This document shows, piece by piece, positions 60,421-64,000 of a stretch of 64,000 nt of DNA. Source of the stretch: Erwinia sorbitola (GTDB lineage: Bacteria > Pseudomonadota > Gammaproteobacteria > Enterobacterales > Enterobacteriaceae); assembly GCF_009738185.1 (NCBI RefSeq), contig NZ_CP046509.1, positions 3,351,501 through 3,415,500 of the forward strand, read 5' to 3'. Numbering within the stretch: the stretch's first letter is position 1; each line of letters opens with the position of its first letter. Both the position numbers and the translations under genes were made by a program. The notes beneath the pieces were generated by a model. The model was not told the origin of the DNA. It made no database searches and saw only the letters and a program-made list of their open reading frames with translations.

Positions 60421-61827
60421 TTAATCTGGTGGAGTGCTCAGTTTGTTAAAGAAGTGATGAGCCAGCGGCTGGCCCGCCTCATCGCTGTCCTGGTAGATAT
60501 AACTGGGATAAAGGGCAAACCAGCGCCCCGCTTCGCACAGCGCCTGCCACTGTAAGTTTTGCTGGCAGTGCAGATCGTCTGGTGCCGCCAGCTGCTGCAA
60601 CCGGGTACTTTTCAGCATGGCCATAAAGTCAGCGTAACGATCCTGATGTACCGCATAGGCCACCGGCCGGCTCGCCTGGGTTGCGCGCAACGCTGCGGGT
60701 AACGTCTTCAGCTGTTGCCCTTTTTCCAGCTCGCAGCCCAGCAACAGCACGTCCCATTGCAGCGCACGGCAGGCTGATAACAGCTGGTTAAGGTTCTTTA
60801 CGGTCTTTTCCTGCCGTACAAAACGGGTACGGTCGTCGAGCAGCAGGTAGTTGTGCCATCCCGCATCCCGTGCTTTTTCCAGCGCCAGTAAATGGCTGGA
60901 CGCCAGCGGTTCATCTGGCTGCGACGGGATAATTTCCAGCTGTTCAGGCCGGACACCCTGTGCCAGCAGATTGTCGATATACCCCGCCAGCAGCGCCTCA
61001 TCCGCAGAGCAGGCGTTAACTATCACCCGGTCGAAAAAAGCCCAATCGATTTGTGTATTGACCGGTGCCTGCCGCAGCCGCTGATAAAAGCGTTGCAGAT
61101 GTGCATCAGTAACATAGTCTGTCAGTTCTCTGTTATCGCGCTCGCTGCTGCCCATCACGAAATCCTTATCAAAGGTGTTCGCGTTATGTGAAATACACAG
61201 GATGCTGCGCTCAGGCGCCAGTTGCAGAACCGGCGTAGTAAAATCTTTTAGAAAATGCCCCTCTTCCGCCAGTTTTGCACTATCGTCGTAGCGATGACGT
61301 TTAAGGTGCGAGCGGTGATAGGCAAAAGTGCCATTCAGGGCATGACGCGGCCCCAAATTCTTACTCAGATAGACACGGTCAATATGGCTGTACCAGATAG
61401 GGATGCTATCGCAGCCAGCAAAGCGCGCCTTGTGGCGCTTCATTTCAGCAATGGTGTAGCTGATCTTATCGGCCGGATAGTAGTCATCATCATCCATACA
61501 GATGATGTACTCCCCCTTCGCCAGCGCGTTAAGTTGATTGCGCTTCGCCCCAATGGCCAGCCGCTTCGGCAGATGGTAGTAGCGAATCAGCTCAGGGCAG
61601 GCAGCATACTTTTTCATTCCCTCGACAAGGTCAGCATTGCTGCACTCGGAGTCATCCAGAATCACCAGTTCACGGCGATCCGCAGGATAGTCCTGGTACT
61701 GGAACATATAGAGCAGATAGGGCAGAAAAGTACGGCGGTTCCACGTTGGCGTGACCACGCTGACAAAAGGTAATGACTGACTTTTCACCACGGCTCTCTT
61801 TTCAGCTAATGCCGATCTGTTTTTCAT
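60421..61827 (-). CDS. Two-domain glycosyltransferase (GT-A family 2 plus second GT-like domain)
   Basis: From ATG 61827 it encodes 468 residues. The N-terminal GT-A domain has FVSVVTPTWNRRTFL (21-35), LVILDDSE and the metal-binding MDDDDYY (111-117), so it is likely an active family 2 transferase. The C-terminal part (about 280-468: AGWHNYLLLDDRTRFV, WDVLLLGCELEKG, AVHQDRYADFM) resembles a GT25/GT2-type second domain with LLLDD as a degenerate metal site. No membrane span, so it works in the cytoplasm. ATG 61827 lies 4 bases after the fliJ stop, so it is translated with fliHIJ. It probably glycosylates flagellin or a lipid-linked precursor for it. Confidence 0.8.
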   Translation of the reverse strand: MKNRSALAEKRAVVKSQSLPFVSVVTPTWNRRTFLPYLLYMFQYQDYPADRRELVILDDSECSNADLVEGMKKYAACPELIRYYHLPKRLAIGAKRNQLNALAKGEYIICMDDDDYYPADKISYTIAEMKRHKARFAGCDSIPIWYSHIDRVYLSKNLGPRHALNGTFAYHRSHLKRHRYDDSAKLAEEGHFLKDFTTPVLQLAPERSILCISHNANTFDKDFVMGSSERDNRELTDYVTDAHLQRFYQRLRQAPVNTQIDWAFFDRVIVNACSADEALLAGYIDNLLAQGVRPEQLEIIPSQPDEPLASSHLLALEKARDAGWHNYLLLDDRTRFVRQEKTVKNLNQLLSACRALQWDVLLLGCELEKGQQLKTLPAALRATQASRPVAYAVHQDRYADFMAMLKSTRLQQLAAPDDLHCQQNLQWQALCEAGRWFALYPSYIYQDSDEAGQPLAHHFFNKLSTPPD

Positions 61828-61831
61828 TGTA

Positions 61832-62281
61832 TTAATCCATCCGGCCGGAACGATGTTTACGCATCCAGCTCTGCATCGCCTGAGCATCGGTTATTTTTTG
61901 TTGTGCGCGATCCAGCGCCTCTCTGAGCAGGGCTTTTTGCTGGTTGATCACCACGTTGATCGTCATCTCACGGCTGGCCTGTTCTGCCAGCTCACGCTGG
62001 ATCGCCGCCTGTTCGATCGCCGCCAGCGCCTGCTCCTGCTTTTGCCAGTCGATAACCCGCTGAATATTGGCTTTGAAATTCGCCTGGTTATTCATCTGAG
62101 CAGCTCCGGCGCTTATCTCCCGGCTGCTGTCACTTAACGCATTCAGCGCCTCAATATTGTTGTGATAGCGCTGACAGAGCTGTTTCTGCCGGGAAAGCTT
62201 GCCGCTGGTCTCTTCCACGGCACGCTGACGCATCTGATGCAGCGTCTCGAGTACGCGAAGGCTTTCAGGTCTGTGGCTCAT
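61832..62281 (-). CDS. fliJ: Flagellar export protein FliJ
   Basis: This 149-residue, almost wholly helical and Gln-rich protein (LHQMRQRAVEETSGKLSRQK, NFKANIQRVIDWQKQEQALA, MTINVVINQQKALLREALDR) forms the coiled coil that works with the FliI ATPase at the export gate. Similarity to FliJ is modest, as usual, but position directly after fliI is decisive. In Flag-2 nomenclature it is lfiJ. The accessory glycosyltransferase follows with no gap. Confidence 0.88.
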   Translation of the reverse strand: MSHRPESLRVLETLHQMRQRAVEETSGKLSRQKQLCQRYHNNIEALNALSDSSREISAGAAQMNNQANFKANIQRVIDWQKQEQALAAIEQAAIQRELAEQASREMTINVVINQQKALLREALDRAQQKITDAQAMQSWMRKHRSGRMD

Positions 62282-62318
62282 AGGGCAATATCCTTACGCT
62301 CCATTTCTTTCTGCGGCA

Positions 62319-63638
62319 TCAGGCTTTTGCCAGCGTGGCAAGATCGCTGATGCAGCTTTCCAGGGTGCAGCACTCATCTACCTGCTGACGTAAAAAACTT
62401 TCTACCGCCGGGAACAGACGCACGGCCCGATCCGCTCCGGCATCCACGCCAGCCACATAGCCGCCAAGAGGCAGCAGCGGTTTAATCGCCATATAGTCGG
62501 CGTACATCTGTTTCAGCCCGCGCGCCGCCTGCTGGTGAGATTTGTCCGTCACCTGGCTCATACAGCGACTGATACTCTGGCCGATATCGATTGCCGGATA
62601 GTGGCCGGACTCCGCCAGATGGCGCGACAGGACGATATGCCCGTCCAGCACCGCTCTGGCACAGTCAACGATCGGATCCTGCTGATCGTCCCCCTCAGCC
62701 AGCACGGTATAGATGGCGGTCATGGTTCCTTCTCCCTGCGCGTTTCCCGCTGTTTCCACCAGCGTGGGGATAATGCCAAACGCCGACGGGGGATAGCCTT
62801 TGGTTGCCGGGGGTTCACCCAGAGAGAGCGCGATTTCACGCTGGGCCATGGCATAGCGTGTCAGGGAATCCACCAGCAGCAGTACGTCTTTGCCGCGATC
62901 GCGGTAGTAGCTGGCAATCGCATGGCAGAGCTCTGTTGCTTTGATGCGCATCAGCGGTGATTCATCGGCCGGGGCCGCGACGACGACGGATTTCGCCATT
63001 CCTGCCGCCTGTAACGAGTTTTCAATAAACTCTTTAACTTCACGACCGCGCTCGCCAATCAGACCGACCACCACCACATCGGCGCTGGTGCTGCGGGTGA
63101 TCATCCCCAGCAGCACACTTTTCCCAACGCCGGATCCCGCCATCAGACCAACACGCTGTCCTTTGCCGATCGTCAGCAGGCCGTTGATCGTCTTAACACC
63201 GACGTCCAGCGGACTATCAACGGCCTTACGGGTCAGCGGATGGATCTGCGGCAGCTGCTGTTGCAGCACCGTGTCGCCTTCCAGCTTGCCGCGCCCGTCA
63301 ATCGGCTCACCAACGCCGTTGATCACCCGACCAAGCCAGCCGTCGCCTATCAACATTTCGCTGTTTTTCTCTGCCGGAAAGACCCGTGCCCCCGCCATCA
63401 GCCCCTGTGGCTGTTTGAACGGCATCAGATAAGTGATATCGCGATCAAAACCGACGGCCTGCGCGTCAATCAGCTCACCACCGCTGCCCTCAATCTGGCA
63501 GCGTTGTCCTATCACCAGCTGACAGCCCAGCGACTCCAGCAGCAGGCCGTTAGCCCGCACCAACCTGCCTGCAACCCGGGCAAGGCTTATATTTTCTATA
63601 GATTTTAAAGCCTTATCAAAAGCTGTGGGTTTTATCAT
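62319..63638 (-). CDS. fliI: Flagellum-specific ATPase FliI
   Basis: This 439-residue ATPase has Walker A AGSGVGKS (167-174), Walker B VLLLVDSLTRYA and the F1-beta-like DELSAD-type block (AEGDDQQDPIVDCARAVLDG with HIVLSRHLAESGHYPAIDI). It energises or regulates the flagellar export apparatus with FliH and FliJ. The start overlaps the fliH stop by 4 bases. In Flag-2 nomenclature it is lfiI. Confidence 0.96.
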   Translation of the reverse strand: MIKPTAFDKALKSIENISLARVAGRLVRANGLLLESLGCQLVIGQRCQIEGSGGELIDAQAVGFDRDITYLMPFKQPQGLMAGARVFPAEKNSEMLIGDGWLGRVINGVGEPIDGRGKLEGDTVLQQQLPQIHPLTRKAVDSPLDVGVKTINGLLTIGKGQRVGLMAGSGVGKSVLLGMITRSTSADVVVVGLIGERGREVKEFIENSLQAAGMAKSVVVAAPADESPLMRIKATELCHAIASYYRDRGKDVLLLVDSLTRYAMAQREIALSLGEPPATKGYPPSAFGIIPTLVETAGNAQGEGTMTAIYTVLAEGDDQQDPIVDCARAVLDGHIVLSRHLAESGHYPAIDIGQSISRCMSQVTDKSHQQAARGLKQMYADYMAIKPLLPLGGYVAGVDAGADRAVRLFPAVESFLRQQVDECCTLESCISDLATLAKA

Positions 63639-64000
63639 GGCTCATCTGACTCATCCTGCGGCTGCGACAGACTCTGCGAGAGCACGTCCATACACTGCTC
63701 AAGTCGATGCGCACAGCCGACATCCATTTCCGCTGATTCGGTAATAATCCGGCACTCGCCCGCCGCCATATCCGGGTCGGCCGCCAGCCCCCACTCTCGA
63801 ACTTTTTCAGGTTCTGCTTCGCTAATCCGGGCAAACTCTTCCGGATTCAGCAGTACGCGCAGCCGTTTGGGGGGTTCCGGCAGGGTTCCCAGCGCCTCTT
63901 CCACCAGCGCCAGTAGCTGGCCGGGCTGGAGCGCCAGCTCACAGCGGATCACCTGACGAGTGACCTTTTCCACCAGCTGTAACAGTTCACTGCGGCGGCT
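63635..64000 (-). CDS. fliH: Flagellar export protein FliH, C-terminal part
   Basis: The frame runs in from the right edge (visible residues begin about SELLQLVEKVTRQVIRCELA) and ends DESDEP. The visible part matches the C-terminal FliH/HrpE-like domain (PGQLLALVEEALGTL, VLLNPEEFARI, ITESAEMDVGCAHRLEQCMD). FliH binds and restrains FliI. The apparent start at 63973 is an internal GTG; the real start lies outside this window. In Flag-2 nomenclature it is lfiH. Confidence 0.88.
   Translation of the reverse strand, partial: SRRSELLQLVEKVTRQVIRCELALQPGQLLALVEEALGTLPEPPKRLRVLLNPEEFARISEAEPEKVREWGLAADPDMAAGECRIITESAEMDVGCAHRLEQCMDVLSQSLSQPQDESDEP

Overview
This window is chromosomal DNA from a gammaproteobacterium of the order Enterobacterales. 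The evidence is an scsABCD copper-stress/disulfide cluster, osmC, an RcnB-like gene, a DUF4186 gene, an enteric-type tRNA-Gly, and above all a second, lateral-type (Flag-2) flagellar locus. An Erwinia/Pantoea-like or related plant- or insect-associated genus is plausible, but this is inference only.

Layout. (1) 1-3113, mostly minus strand: the 5' end of a Tat-exported solute-binding protein, a homocysteine S-methyltransferase-family enzyme, a coiled-coil membrane protein built from 21-bp heptad repeats, an RcnB-like periplasmic protein and OsmC. (2) 3481-9931: a compact type II fatty-acid/polyketide-like cluster with two hot-dog dehydratase-like proteins, a hot-dog thioesterase, a FabG reductase (divergent), a ketosynthase, a phytoene-desaturase-like flavoprotein, an acyl carrier protein and an alpha/beta hydrolase; its product is unknown. 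(3) 10055-14921: a 32-residue membrane peptide, an unrecognised soluble protein, then scsABCD.

(4) 15067-30857: the least explained part. Three tandem paralogous 121-154-residue proteins are followed by a coupled run of a 1210-residue protein, 96- and 164-residue proteins, a 2349-residue protein and a 901-residue three-module glycosyltransferase with a Maf/DUF115-like first module. None of the large proteins shows a signal peptide or a family I recognise. This is the best candidate here for an undescribed system. (5) 31007-34040: a decayed secreted-protein gene, an SDR enzyme, a cupin, a DUF4186 protein, a small lipoprotein and tRNA-Gly(CCC). (6) 34347-38265: a polar amino-acid ABC transporter (binding protein, ATPase, two permeases) and a DUF1275 membrane protein.

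(7) 38484-64000: most of a Flag-2 flagellar locus. On the minus strand, reading from high to low coordinate, lie flgBCDEFGHIJKL, lafW, flagellin (lafA), fliD, fliS, fliT, fliK, fliL, the flagellar sigma factor, motA and motB. flgA, flgM and flgN run divergently, and fliH (partial), fliI and fliJ lie at the right end. A very good sigma-54 promoter precedes flgB, and sigma-28-like sites precede flgM, fliD and perhaps flagellin, so the locus appears to carry a two-tier regulatory cascade. Between flgN and fliJ sit four accessory genes: a CDP-glycerol glycerophosphotransferase-like enzyme, a TagD-type glycerol-3-phosphate cytidylyltransferase, an unknown protein and a two-domain glycosyltransferase. 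Their position suggests a glycan or glycerol-phosphate modification tied to this flagellum.
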